A DNA stretch of 64,000 nucleotides from Thiohalocapsa sp. PB-PSB1 (GTDB lineage: Bacteria; Pseudomonadota; Gammaproteobacteria; Chromatiales; Chromatiaceae). Positions 9,110 to 18,124 of this stretch are shown one piece after another. The notes beneath the pieces are model-generated. The model was not told the origin of the DNA. It saw only the letters and a list, made by a program, of their open reading frames with translations, and did no database searches. The position numbers and the translations under genes were made by a program. The stretch lies in the NCBI GenBank assembly GCA_016745215.1, contig CP050890.1, forward strand, positions 3,658,001-3,722,000, given 5' to 3'. The number at the start of each line of letters is the position of its first letter. Within the stretch, counting starts at the first letter, position 1.

Positions 9110-10057
9110 ATGCCTTATTTCAGCCTGATCATCGTTGGATTGTTGAGTGTTTGTACGTCCTATGGGGTGTTGGCAGTGGAGATTATTGTTGATCCGTTCG
9201 ACCAAACTCAACAGGCTATTTCCTTCAGACTGCCTTCGACCTCTTGGGGGCAGAGCAAACGGGCTGCCCCAGAAGCGATCGGCAATGTACGCTTTATCAG
9301 CATGAATGCCATTCAAGGTGCAGCAGGTAGCGAGGGCAGCGCAACGACTGCTCAACCAATCCTGGGCTTGAATATCGTCAACGATGTCGATCTCTTAAGC
9401 AAGATCGAAGTGGTTTGGGATGGCAATGGATTTGGTCTTGCCACCGATCCTGGCTTCAATGGCGATCTTACCAGTGACGGAACCAACGATGGACTCTTGG
9501 TCGGCTTACCTGATCCTCTCGTTGGCAACATGGACCTATATTTTGATATGCAGGATCAGAATCAACGGACTTCCAGTATCCAAGCGCAGGTCGACGGCAG
9601 CTACATGGGTGATCTTTTCTTAGCTTTTGATCGTTTTTCCGCCGATCCGAGTTTCGATTTGACCCAGCTTTATTCCATCACCATGCTGGTATCCTCTGCC
9701 GACCTGGGCTTTCGTGGTCGCATTGCATTCGTAAAGGCAGCATCTGATCCTACACCAGCCCCGACACCGGCGCCACTACCCCTATTATTGGTCGGTTTGA
9801 CCTTTGTACTCTTCTTCAGCAGCCACATCCGGGTTGTTCAGCAATTGCCAGCGCGTTTGACTTTCCCGGGTCGCTTTGAAACAACTGACTTTTCCACGAC
9901 TGAATCGATCACCATACCAGCCAACTGGCGCCGGATTCTCGTTTGCTTTCGCGCAGCGGCAACCCGCCCACAGTCGTTCTCTGGGCGGTTTGCTGCAACG
10001 TCGATGCCGGAGGAGAAGACAAGCCAGGTAGTTTGTTGCTCGACAGAAATCGCCTAA
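9110..10057 (+). CDS. exported protein of unknown function with a repeat-derived C-terminal tail
   Basis: The start was set at the ATG at 9110 because AGGAAAGG sits 8 bases before it and the first residues (MPYFSLIIVGLLSVCTSYGV) form a signal peptide. The frame itself opens further upstream. The body (~215 residues) is beta-rich with no family I recognise. A Pro-rich stretch PTPAPTPAPLPLLLVG plus a hydrophobic segment and SSHIR resembles a PEP-CTERM-like sorting tail. The last ~50 residues (from about 9900) are encoded by repeat R3 and are probably not original protein. The stop overlaps the stop of the convergent sugar dehydrogenase by a few bases. Confidence 0.65.
   Translation: MPYFSLIIVGLLSVCTSYGVLAVEIIVDPFDQTQQAISFRLPSTSWGQSKRAAPEAIGNVRFISMNAIQGAAGSEGSATTAQPILGLNIVNDVDLLSKIEVVWDGNGFGLATDPGFNGDLTSDGTNDGLLVGLPDPLVGNMDLYFDMQDQNQRTSSIQAQVDGSYMGDLFLAFDRFSADPSFDLTQLYSITMLVSSADLGFRGRIAFVKAASDPTPAPTPAPLPLLLVGLTFVLFFSSHIRVVQQLPARLTFPGRFETTDFSTTESITIPANWRRILVCFRAAATRPQSFSGRFAATSMPEEKTSQVVCCSTEIA
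9900..10055 (-). repeat. R-family palindromic repeat R3, translated as the tail of the upstream gene
   Basis: Recognisable from AACTGGCGCCGGATTCTCG through AACCCGCCCACAG/CTCTGGGCGG to CGACAGAAATCGCCT. The left end is degenerate. The right end supplies the TAG stop of the minus-strand gene ending at 10054 and the TAA of the plus-strand gene ending at 10057. Confidence 0.85.
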
Positions 10058-11256
10058 GGCGTAGGTAGAATGCGCAGTAGCTCGCCATTGCTTTCGTCGG
10101 TGAGGATATACAGCTCGCCGTCTGGTCCTTGGCGAACATCGCGCACGCGCTGTCCAATGCTGAGTTTTTCTTCACCCACTACGCGTCCACGTTCCAGATC
10201 GATTCTACGCACTTGTTTGAACTTCAGGGCGCCACTGAACAGATCGCCACGCCAATCGGGGAAGCCCGCACCCGTATAAATGGCAAGCCCGCTCGGGGCC
10301 TTTGACGGGGTCCAGACCACAAGCGGGTCGGTAACATCAGAACGCCGCGTCTGCTCGGAAATGCGCGGACCCCAATATTCCATGCTGTAGGTGACCTCAG
10401 GCCAGCCGTAATTGTTGCCGGCGGTGATTTGATTCAGCTCATCGCCGCCGCGCGAGCCATGCTCATTCGCCCAGATGCGCGCGCTGTTACTATCATAGAC
10501 CATGCCCTGGATATTGCGGTGACCATAACTGTAAATCTCCGGTTTTGCACCGGGCTGTCCCACGAAAGGATTGTCGGGGGGAACCCTGCCGTCATCATGC
10601 AGGCGCACGACTTTGCCGAAATGCGTGCTGAGTTGTTGTGCCTGTTTGCGGATGAGATCACCAGCAAAGGAAATGGGCGGATTGCCGCCATCGCCGATGC
10701 TCATCAGCAGGCTATTGTCCGGCAGCCATACGAGGCGCGAACCGAAGTGTTGGCCACCGCTCTTGACGTTGGCATTCTCGAAGATCACCTCAACGTCAGT
10801 CAGGCGCATACCGTCGAGCCGTCCGCGAGCTAATGTAGTTCGGTTGCTGTCAGCGCTGCCTGACGCGTAGGTCAGATAAACAAAACTATTCTCTGCGAAG
10901 TTCGGATGCAGCGATACATCCATTAGGCCGCCTTGGCCACAGTCGGTGCAGACCTTTGGCAGCCCAGCGATGGGTGTAGGTTCGAGTCTGCCGTCGCGCA
11001 GCAGGCGCAGTCGGCCTGGGCGTTCGGTAATTAACGCCGAGCCGTTCGGAAGCCAGGCGATGGACCAGGGGTGGATGAGTCCGTCGGTAACTACTTCCGT
11101 GTACCAACCTGTGGCTTCAGGTACATCGGCGCTTGACTCAATGGCGCCAATACTGAGCGAACAGCCGGCCAAGAAGATTACGACCAGGAAGCTTGCGACT
11201 AGGGACAACTGAGACTTGGAGCAATGGCAATTCTGCCGACGGATTGAATTCATCAT
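10054..11256 (-). CDS. PQQ-dependent sugar dehydrogenase (soluble aldose dehydrogenase / YliI-like), lipoprotein
   Basis: A 400-residue protein. The N-terminus has a lipoprotein signal (VVIFLAGCS) with the lipobox cysteine near residue 32, so it should be anchored in a membrane facing the periplasm. The body is a six-bladed beta-propeller of the glucose/sorbosone dehydrogenase family. Typical pieces are HPWSIAWLPNGSALITERPG, GGQHFGSRLVWLPDNSLLMS, and EHGSRGGDELNQITAGNNYG. The family oxidises the C1 hydroxyl of aldoses with PQQ; the natural substrate is usually unknown. The gene starts 25 bases after the cyclic-nucleotide-binding gene ends, so the two probably form one transcript. Confidence 0.88.
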   Translation of the reverse strand: MMNSIRRQNCHCSKSQLSLVASFLVVIFLAGCSLSIGAIESSADVPEATGWYTEVVTDGLIHPWSIAWLPNGSALITERPGRLRLLRDGRLEPTPIAGLPKVCTDCGQGGLMDVSLHPNFAENSFVYLTYASGSADSNRTTLARGRLDGMRLTDVEVIFENANVKSGGQHFGSRLVWLPDNSLLMSIGDGGNPPISFAGDLIRKQAQQLSTHFGKVVRLHDDGRVPPDNPFVGQPGAKPEIYSYGHRNIQGMVYDSNSARIWANEHGSRGGDELNQITAGNNYGWPEVTYSMEYWGPRISEQTRRSDVTDPLVVWTPSKAPSGLAIYTGAGFPDWRGDLFSGALKFKQVRRIDLERGRVVGEEKLSIGQRVRDVRQGPDGELYILTDESNGELLRILPTP

Positions 11257-11281
11257 GATGCGATAATCGATGGAGCGTGCT

Positions 11282-11758
11282 TCAATGGCGCGGAACCTGA
11301 TCCGCCTTGATCATCTCGTGAAAAAGCGACTCATCCGCTACGCGCAGGCGCCGACTTAATTCGCGCGCCATATTCATCTGGATAATCAGGAATTGTTCGA
11401 TTTCGCGTTGATAGAGGTCCAGGATTATAGCGTTGGGCAATTCAATGACGTTACATTTGGTCATAGCCATTACCGAGGCGCTGCGGCGACCGAGATCGAT
11501 CAGCGACATCTCGCCGATGCAATCGCCGGCATATAAAAAATTCAATCGATAGTAGATACCTTGCCATTGCTTCAGGATAGCGACCTGCCCGCTCTCGAGC
11601 ACATACATGGCATCGCCCGGGGCGTTTTCGAGGAATAAGAATTCCCCCTCGGGGATGGTAGCCTCACGGGCATTGTCAAGCAACAAATGCAGTATATCTT
11701 CGCGAATACCGCCAAAGAGTGGAATGTTTTGCAGTAGACGCAAACGATTTTCCGTCAC
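11282..11758 (-). CDS. cyclic nucleotide-binding (cNMP) domain protein
   Basis: A 158-residue single-domain protein with a GTG start. Residues ~10-125 form a cNMP-binding beta-barrel: IPLFGGIREDILHLLLDNAR, then GDAMYVLESGQVAIL, then the phosphate-binding cassette GEMSLIDLGRRSASV with the conserved Glu and Arg. A C-terminal helix (EQFLIIQMNMARELSRRLR) is present, but no DNA-binding domain follows. It is therefore a stand-alone sensor or regulatory subunit, not a full Crp/Fnr regulator. It is likely transcribed together with the downstream sugar dehydrogenase. The ligand (cAMP, cGMP or none) cannot be decided here. Confidence 0.85.
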   Translation of the reverse strand: MTENRLRLLQNIPLFGGIREDILHLLLDNAREATIPEGEFLFLENAPGDAMYVLESGQVAILKQWQGIYYRLNFLYAGDCIGEMSLIDLGRRSASVMAMTKCNVIELPNAIILDLYQREIEQFLIIQMNMARELSRRLRVADESLFHEMIKADQVPRH

Positions 11759-11888
11759 GGTTGCCTCCTGTATTGGCCGGTACTACAGGGTCTTTTCAGG
11801 ACTCAGCCCTGATTCCGGCTGACACCTGTGCAGCCTGTTTGAAGCTGATCACAGACCTGGTTCCTAAGGTGTTCTCCTAAAGTTTTCT

Positions 11889-12057
11889 CTAGTGCCTCGG
11901 TGCAGATGTTCCAAGACAGTCTCCGGTCGTTATCGTTGTCGTTGTCGTTATCGTTGTCGTTGTCGTTGTCATAATCGTCTTAGCCGAATGCTCGATAACG
12001 ACTACGATTACGACAACGACAACGAACCGCCTCGGGATTTCTGTACCGCTCCACTAG
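11889..12057. repeat. CTAG-bounded palindromic MITE, copy B
   Basis: A 169-bp element running from CTAGTGCCTCGGTGCAGA to TCTGTACCGCTCCACTAG. The interior is an imperfect palindrome of GTTGTCGTTATCG-type units against CGATTACGACAACGAC-type units. It lies in the otherwise empty 11759-12369 gap, upstream of the cNMP gene and downstream of the RRM gene. Confidence 0.75.
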
Positions 12058-12221
12058 GAAGATAAATAGGCTTGGTGGAAAAACGTTGTGAATCGATCGT
12101 TGTGAATCCTGAAAGCAGGCCGGTTTGGTTTGCATTGAGGAAAAGAGCTATAGAGACTCTGGTTTTTGAGCAGCATCGGGAGAGGAAATATCCCAGTGTG
12201 CTAGTCCGATGAATTCGGGAT

Positions 12222-12290
12222 GAGTCTAGGTGGATGAAGTCCGGAGTGGATAGGTCTGGGTGGATAGATTTGGGTGGATAGATTTGGGGG
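12222..12290. repeat. short degenerate tandem repeat
   Basis: GGTGGATAGATTTG-like units follow each other about four times with drift. It is non-coding and sits between MITE copy B and the end of the RRM gene. Confidence 0.6.
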
Positions 12291-12369
12291 CCGATGCGGA
12301 ACCATCCACACCGACCTAACTCTTGGCCTGTTCGAAGGTTAAATCTGAAGTAGGCAGCTAGAATGTTAT

Positions 12370-12660
12370 CTAAAAACGATTTCTGCTGTTCGAACCCCTA
12401 CCGCCACCGCCACGATCACTGCGGGGTTTGGCTTGGTTCACGCGCAATGGACGACCCTTCAACTGCTGTTCGTTCAGCGCCTTGATCGCCGCGTCCGCTT
12501 CGCTGTTGTTGGGCATTTCGACGAAGCCGAAGCCCTTGGAATCTCCGCTAAATTTGTCGGTGATCAGATTGGCGCTCTCAACTTCGCCGAAGGCGGCAAA
12601 GGCCTCGCGCAGTTCGTCCTGGGTCACGCCGTAGGCCAAATTGCCAACGTAGATATTCAT
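12370..12660 (-). CDS. small RRM RNA-binding protein (cold-inducible Rbp type)
   Basis: A 96-residue protein made of one RNA recognition motif and a short glycine-rich tail. RNP2 is IYVGNL (residues 2-7) and RNP1 is KGFGFVEM (about 43-50), with the aromatic residues that stack on RNA. The tail is RSDRGGGGRGSNSRNRF. Such single-RRM proteins in cyanobacteria and Proteobacteria bind RNA and often rise in the cold; a chaperone-like role on mRNA is inferred from the family. The gene is monocistronic. About 160 bases upstream is repeat R4. Confidence 0.93.
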   Translation of the reverse strand: MNIYVGNLAYGVTQDELREAFAAFGEVESANLITDKFSGDSKGFGFVEMPNNSEADAAIKALNEQQLKGRPLRVNQAKPRSDRGGGGRGSNSRNRF

Positions 12661-12821
12661 CAGTCAGGTCTCTCTAGTAGCACGCATCGTAGGGAAAGAG
12701 TAAACCGCCACCCGGCCGATGCGTCCATCGGGCAGCAGTCGTGGTTGGCGATGTAAACACCGCCTGGTGCTCGGCACGGAAATTCTGCGCAATCTGATAC
12801 ATTCTTATTCGCCAATGACCT

Positions 12822-12981
12822 AATGCGATTTCTGTCGAGAAATAGACACCTGGCTTATCTTCTCGTCCGGCATCGAGGTTGCGGCAACCCGTCCATAGAA
12901 AGACTATGGGCGAGTTTCCGCTTCGCGAAGGCGAACGTGAATCCGTCGCCAGTTGGTCTGTTTCTCTCCGGCAATCGCCTA
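12822..12981 (+). repeat. R-family palindromic repeat R4
   Basis: Runs from GCGATTTCTGTCGAGAAATA to CTCTCCGGCAATCGCCT with the central pair AACCCGTCCATAG/CTATGGGCGAGTT. It is in the same orientation as R5, about 540 bases apart. Confidence 0.88.
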
Positions 12982-13358
12982 AGCAGTCACCCATATGGTC
13001 GAAAGTAATCGTGGCGCTTGGAGCGATCATTGCCTCAGCCGTTCTTCCAACGTCCTTAGCGTTTGCAGCATACACCCAAGTCTCCGGCGTTGAAAGCGAA
13101 ATGATGTTATTCACAGTTGGTACGCCACCGTCAGTGCATCAGGCCAAGGCGATTTCTGGTAACTTATTAATAAGTCAGGGCACCGATGCAAACAAAGACT
13201 GATGAGGCACGAAAAATCGTCCCGTAGCGCCTTGCAAGCCCAATGCGACGCCTAAATCATTGATTCCTAGTAAGCGGCTGTATCCGACGATGTTCCTTGG
13301 CCGGTGTTTGTGGCCGCAAGTCATTGATATAAAAGCCGCCCTCACGTATTGAGTAGTT
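12982..13358. other. segment between R4 and R5 with a possible 5'-truncated exported ORF
   Basis: A plus-strand frame to a TGA at 13202 reads SKVIVALGAIIASAVLPTSL then AFAAYTQVSG, like a signal peptide with an AFA cleavage site, but it has no in-frame ATG of its own and enters repeat R4 upstream. It may be a secreted-protein gene whose start was replaced by R4, or chance. I see nothing else in this stretch. Confidence 0.25.
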
Positions 13359-13515
13359 ACGATTTCTGTCGAGAAATAGACCACCTGGCTTGCCTTTTCG
13401 TCTGCCTTGATTGTCGCGGCAACCCGCCCACAGTCGCGCTCTGGGCGGGTTGCCGCTTCGCGAAAGCGAACGAGAATCCGGCGCCAGTTGATCTATTTCT
13501 CTCCAGCAATCGCCT
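13359..13515 (+). repeat. R-family palindromic repeat R5, forming the wzc stop codon
   Basis: Full-length copy from CGATTTCTGTCGAGAAATAG to CTCCAGCAATCGCCT with the pair AACCCGCCCACAG/CTCTGGGCGGGTT. The end TAGGCGATT (read on the minus strand) contains the TAG stop of the wzc gene. Confidence 0.9.
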
Positions 13516-15820
13516 AACGCTGAGACTCGCTGGTGTCGACGTATTTACCCTCGCTGCGATAACCGTATCGGTAGCCATATCGGTAGCCGTATCGGTAGCC
13601 GCGCTGTGGCAGAATGCCGTTTAGAATGATACCGCGCACGTTGGAGCCGCCTTGCTTCATCAGCTTCACGCTTTCGTCCAGTTGCCCTAGGGTATTGATG
13701 TCGGCTCTGGCGACCAACAGCGATGCGCCGGCGTGGGTGCCGATGATGGCCGGGTCGGTGACCGCAAGGATCGGCGGGGCGTCGACAACGACATAATCGT
13801 ACTGCTTAGTGCCCCAATGCAGCAGGTTGGAGAATCTCTCGTGCATCAGCAGTTCCGATGGATTGGGAGGTCGTGCACCGGTTGCGATGAAATCAAGGCC
13901 TTGGGGCTGCATTTGCACCAATACTGCATCGCGTTCGGCTTCGCCGGTAATCAACTCCGACAGACCCTTGCCGGCTTCAACCCCGAGCAGTCGATTCAAA
14001 TGACCCTTACGCAGATCGGCATCGATGAGCAAAACCCGCTTGCCCGCCTGACTTAGCACCAGCGAGAGATTGACACAGAGAAAAGACTTGCCAACGCCTT
14101 GGGTCGCGCCAGTGATCAGCAGAATGGTGTTACCGGCCTCCAACAACAAAAAATGCAGGCTGGTACGCAGACTTCGGATGCTTTCCACCGCAAGGTCGTC
14201 CGGTGCCTCCAATGCAAGCGGTCTGACTCGGGTTTTACGCCTATTGATACGTTTGGCGATTTTTCTTTGTGTGTTGCTGAATGGAACACTGCCAAAAACC
14301 GGGATGCCCAGCGCGCGCTCGATCTCATCCGGATCTTCAATGCCATGGCGAAGCTTAACCAGCAGGAAGATCATGGCAAAACTCAGAAAGAGACCCAGCA
14401 GGATGCTGATTGCCACTGTCTTGCGCAGGTTTGGCGCGGATGGAAACGTCGGGGGCAGGGCATAGTCGATGATGCGTGCATTGCCAACTGTACCCGCTTT
14501 GGCGATGCGCAGCTCCTGCATCGCGTTAATCAGTCGCGAGTAGAGGCTGGAATTGACCTCGACATCCCGTGACAAACGAAGCACGGTCTGCTGTACTTCC
14601 GGTAAGGCCTCGGTCTGTTGCTCCAGGGTACGGAGTTTGCCCGTCAATGTCGCCATCAGTCCGTCCAGGGAGCGAATCTTTGGATGCGTGGGCTTGAAAC
14701 GTGAGCGAAGGGTTTCACGCTCCTGCTGCAATGTAAATAATTCGTTTTCGATCTCCATGATCGAGGTCAGAACGTTTTCTGTCTCGCGGGTGATATCGAT
14801 GGTGCCATGCTCACGCAGATAATCATTATAAGCACTTTCGGCCGCTTCCAGGCGGGCTTTCAGCGGTGGTAATTGTTTTTCTAAAAATTCCAGGGTTTTG
14901 TCTGCTTCTTCGCCTTTACGTTCGACATTGCGGCGCTGATAGTTGTCGAGAATGGCATTCAGAATAGTCGCTGCCTGTTCTGGCTCGCCGGCGGAAAAGC
15001 CAACGTTCAGGATGCCGGAATAATTGGGGTATTCCACCGCGGTAAATGCTCCGCTCAGAGCTCCAGCCGCGGCGACGAGAGAGATTTTCGAAATATTGAA
15101 CTCGGTTCCGCGACGCGCTTTGAGTCGCGAGATGAACAACAGGATTTGGCCGCCATCAGGCAGATCAGCTTCCGCACGAATGCCGACGCTGCCCTGAAGC
15201 AGCTCATCGCCGTCTGCGTTCAATACTCGGTAAGTACCATCCTTGCCGGCAACCAATGTGAATACTTGACCTAACAGATTTTCCGGAACCAACAGGCTCT
15301 GTACTTCGATCTCTTCGCCTCCCCAAGCATACTGATCCTTTCCGAACCAGGGCTTTGCGACACCGCTGCCGGAGAAACGTCGTGCCACGGTCTGGCCAAT
15401 CAGAGGCTCGTAACGAGGAGATGCCAGAATGTCGAGCTTGAGCCTCTCGGCGACATCCGTCATTAATGTGCGTGAGCGAATAATCTCAATCTCCGCGGCA
15501 ATGCTCACCGATCCGCCCAACACATTGCCATACTGTTCGAACTGTTGTAACGCTGGCAGGCCCGCTTCCTGAGTCTCGATTTGCATCAGGCCGCTGGCAT
15601 TGTAGCGCGGTGGCGTCGACAGGTACTTCCACAGGCCGATGCAGAGCGTAGCAATAAGCACCATGATGACCAACCATTTGTGCTCCCACACCGCCCAAAG
15701 AATCCGCATCGGATCGATGCCGTCAGCATCCGGATGACGTAGCGTATGATCGAATGGAACCTGCTGGTTGGCGATCGGTGGCGGAGTGCCGGAGATGGTG
15801 AATGGAATGCGGTCATTCAT
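13514..15820 (-). CDS. wzc: Wzc-type bacterial tyrosine kinase / polysaccharide co-polymerase
   Basis: A 768-residue inner-membrane protein that sets exopolysaccharide chain length and export by cycling tyrosine phosphorylation. The N-terminal Wzz domain has a membrane segment (WLVIMVLIATLCIGLW), then a long periplasmic coiled-coil region with the GNVR-type domain, then a second membrane segment (VAISILLGLFLSFAMIFLL). The cytoplasmic BY-kinase domain has Walker A GATQGVGKS, Walker A' LLIDADLRKG and Walker B VVVDAPP. The C-terminus is a tyrosine cluster made of four GYRY units, the expected autophosphorylation tail. It is the third gene of wzb-wza-wzc. The tail is encoded by a 12-bp tandem repeat that could change length by slippage. 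Confidence 0.94.
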   Translation of the reverse strand: MNDRIPFTISGTPPPIANQQVPFDHTLRHPDADGIDPMRILWAVWEHKWLVIMVLIATLCIGLWKYLSTPPRYNASGLMQIETQEAGLPALQQFEQYGNVLGGSVSIAAEIEIIRSRTLMTDVAERLKLDILASPRYEPLIGQTVARRFSGSGVAKPWFGKDQYAWGGEEIEVQSLLVPENLLGQVFTLVAGKDGTYRVLNADGDELLQGSVGIRAEADLPDGGQILLFISRLKARRGTEFNISKISLVAAAGALSGAFTAVEYPNYSGILNVGFSAGEPEQAATILNAILDNYQRRNVERKGEEADKTLEFLEKQLPPLKARLEAAESAYNDYLREHGTIDITRETENVLTSIMEIENELFTLQQERETLRSRFKPTHPKIRSLDGLMATLTGKLRTLEQQTEALPEVQQTVLRLSRDVEVNSSLYSRLINAMQELRIAKAGTVGNARIIDYALPPTFPSAPNLRKTVAISILLGLFLSFAMIFLLVKLRHGIEDPDEIERALGIPVFGSVPFSNTQRKIAKRINRRKTRVRPLALEAPDDLAVESIRSLRTSLHFLLLEAGNTILLITGATQGVGKSFLCVNLSLVLSQAGKRVLLIDADLRKGHLNRLLGVEAGKGLSELITGEAERDAVLVQMQPQGLDFIATGARPPNPSELLMHERFSNLLHWGTKQYDYVVVDAPPILAVTDPAIIGTHAGASLLVARADINTLGQLDESVKLMKQGGSNVRGIILNGILPQRGYRYGYRYGYRYGYRSEGKYVDTSESQR

Positions 15821-15916
15821 CGGAATATTGCCTGCAAGACAACAGGTGTGGATTCGTTGGCGGGAGAGCGTACACTAAACTAAATCGAACTGAATAGAAT
15901 CGGATTGGCATCGGAA

Positions 15917-17059
15917 TCAGTTTGAAATGCCGCCGGTGCCATAGCTCAGATTGTCTACGTTATTCAAAATGGTTGTGGTCGGAAGCAGATTACTGACCAC
16001 GCGATTCCAGCGCACGATATCAGCGGCATCCACATAAACCACGTCGCGTGGTTGCAACACAAAGCGATCTGCCAGCAGCATGGCTTCCGGCGATTTGGAT
16101 GCCAAATGATAGATCTCCGGTCGCTCACCGCCACGCAGAACGAAGATCTGATAAGGGTTGGCGATAACCTGGTCAATATCCGCTGCATCGCTCAGGGCTT
16201 CGGCCAATGTAACCCGATGTCGATCCAGGATCTGTGACCCAGGCCGATTGACTGCCCCGAGTACGAATACCTTGTTGAAACTGCGATCGGCAACACTGAG
16301 GATGTCGCTGCTGCGCAGTTGCACATTCTGACTGATGTCTCCGTTCTCATATAGAGCGAGCAAGTCAATGCGTTGGGTGGAGTCTCCACGCGTCAGGGTA
16401 ATATTGCGGCGATCCGCCTGTTCGCTGAACCCGCCGGCGCGGTTGATCGCCTCGACCACAGTCATTGGAACATCCGTGATTGGCACGATGCCGGGCTGGT
16501 TGACTTCTCCCACCACATAGACCCGCTGGCTGCGGTAAGCGGCAACGCGCACTTCCAGCTGCACGTTTTCAATCGTGCTGCTGAGTTTTTCCGTCAACAG
16601 GGCGCGTAGCTGTACGACAGTCAGCCCGGCGACCTGGATCACCCCAGCGTATGGAAAATAAATCGTTCCGTCCTCGGAGATCACGGTACCGGATTGTTCC
16701 GCGCTGCGAAATTCTCCAGCTGGAATGGTGAGTTCCGGATGATCCCAAACAATAATGTTGATCACATCGCCCGGACCTAAACGATAGTCCTGGTGCACCG
16801 GAGGGGCGGCGGCTGGGGCTGGTTCGGTATAGAGCGCCTGCTCCTTATCGATGATCAACTCCGCGGTGATGCTTTGTACTTTGATGTTCGCCGGGATTTC
16901 ACCTCGAGGCGTTTGTACCGGTATCTGGATACTGGACATACCCGAGTTACGCATTTTGACAACATTGTTGCCAGGCACAATGGCGCAACCCGTGGCAAGC
17001 AGCAGAAACAACAGAGCGATGCAGGCTGGCGAGTAGGTGACTCGGGGGGCGCAGGTCAT
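15917..17059 (-). CDS. wza: Wza-type outer-membrane polysaccharide export lipoprotein
   Basis: The start was placed at the ATG at 17059, giving MTCAPRVTYSPACIALLFLL and a lipobox LLATGC; an upstream ATG at 17125 would add 22 poorly supported residues. The 380-residue protein has the Poly_export domain (YRLGPGDVINIIVWDHPELT), followed by SLBB repeats (VYVVGEVNQPGIVPI, VFVLGAVNRPGSQ). Wza forms the octameric outer-membrane channel that works with Wzc. Positioned between wzb and wzc on the same strand, it probably belongs to one operon with them. Confidence 0.92.
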   Translation of the reverse strand: MTCAPRVTYSPACIALLFLLLATGCAIVPGNNVVKMRNSGMSSIQIPVQTPRGEIPANIKVQSITAELIIDKEQALYTEPAPAAAPPVHQDYRLGPGDVINIIVWDHPELTIPAGEFRSAEQSGTVISEDGTIYFPYAGVIQVAGLTVVQLRALLTEKLSSTIENVQLEVRVAAYRSQRVYVVGEVNQPGIVPITDVPMTVVEAINRAGGFSEQADRRNITLTRGDSTQRIDLLALYENGDISQNVQLRSSDILSVADRSFNKVFVLGAVNRPGSQILDRHRVTLAEALSDAADIDQVIANPYQIFVLRGGERPEIYHLASKSPEAMLLADRFVLQPRDVVYVDAADIVRWNRVVSNLLPTTTILNNVDNLSYGTGGISN

Positions 17060-17218
17060 AATCTGATTCCGAATCGGTGCAACAGGCGGCTGATGGCAGA
17101 TCAGCCTCGCCAAGCATCCGAACATCCCCTGGAGGGTCTTGTGTTGATGGTGTTGTTTGGCGTTGGCCTGTATTAGGCGTCGCCGCAGGTAAACAATCCG
17201 GTTGCGCAGTGCTTGATC

Positions 17219-17695
17219 TCAAATTCGCTCGATCCAGCATGCCACCGAGCGTTGGATTAAAGTCATCGTCTGCTCGAACATATCCAATCCTTGCAGGTAG
17301 GGATCGGGAATTTGGGATTGAACCCAATGGCCTAGCAACAGAACCTTACCGGATGAGTCGGGATCACGGCTACGCAACTCAGCACGATGCGCATCCTCCA
17401 TCACCAGGATCAGGTTAGCCCAATGCAGCAGATCACGGTCCACCTGAACCGCGCGATGATCAGACAAATCCATCCCATGGCGACTGGCTATGGTTTGCGC
17501 ATCCGGGTCCGCGGGGTGTCCAACCAAGGCGTTGATTCCGGCCGAGCGGGTTTGGGCATGCCTGTCGCTGTCCTTCAGGGCCTTGCGCATGGCCACCTCG
17601 GCCAGCGGGCTGCGACAGATGTTTGCGGTGCATAAAATCAGAATCTTATCGAACAACGGATGCAGTCCAGATCGATCGCGGAGCGTTCGGCACAA
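17219..17695 (-). CDS. wzb: Wzb-type low-molecular-weight protein tyrosine phosphatase
   Basis: A 158-residue protein with the catalytic P-loop CTANICRS (C-x5-R-S) and a C-terminal IPDPYLQG containing the general-acid Asp. It should remove phosphates from the tyrosine tail of the adjacent Wzc and so let polysaccharide export cycle. The annotated start gives ~15 extra residues before ILILCTANIC; a TTG start at the LFDKIL segment is possible. It is first in the wzb-wza-wzc order, and about 160 bases separate it from wza. Confidence 0.9.
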   Translation of the reverse strand: MCRTLRDRSGLHPLFDKILILCTANICRSPLAEVAMRKALKDSDRHAQTRSAGINALVGHPADPDAQTIASRHGMDLSDHRAVQVDRDLLHWANLILVMEDAHRAELRSRDPDSSGKVLLLGHWVQSQIPDPYLQGLDMFEQTMTLIQRSVACWIERI

Positions 17696-18124
17696 AAAAC
17701 TTCAGCATCAAGCGGTGGCATTGGTTAGCGGCTGGCCTGACATTGAAGTTCGATAGGTTGATATTTTAGCGCAGCTTGGCATGTGAGAACTACAGTCCGG
17801 ATACCGAGAGTACAGCGAGTGAGGCTAGGATTCGGTATTTCCAGATGTACTGTTGCGGATGCGGCTTATGGATAGAACTTGTAAACAGAATCGGCAAACT
17901 GCAAACCGGTTTGTCGAACAGGCAGCGGCAAAAAGCGGCGCAACGATGTGGGCGAATTGCCGTCGTTGCCACCGCTTTTCGATCTACGGCGATAGGCACA
18001 TTTGGTAAGACTGCTATGCCGGATTGTCTTGAAACAGCGCTTCTTGTTGTGGTCTAGTCCATACAACGTACCAGCGTCTCATATGCGCCTGCAACCCTTT
18101 GATCGCCTTGGGTTTTGATTGCTC
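17696..18124. other. Intergenic region, no gene seen
   Basis: This 429-bp space lies upstream of wzb and downstream of the PEP-CTERM gene. Open frames here are short and lack motifs or ribosome sites. The export-operon promoter should lie here, but I cannot point to convincing -35/-10 boxes. Confidence 0.4.

Noticed and set aside
12674..13114. 146-codon minus-strand frame upstream of the RRM gene
   Set aside because: Most of it is repeat R4 read in reverse; no motif and no ribosome binding site.
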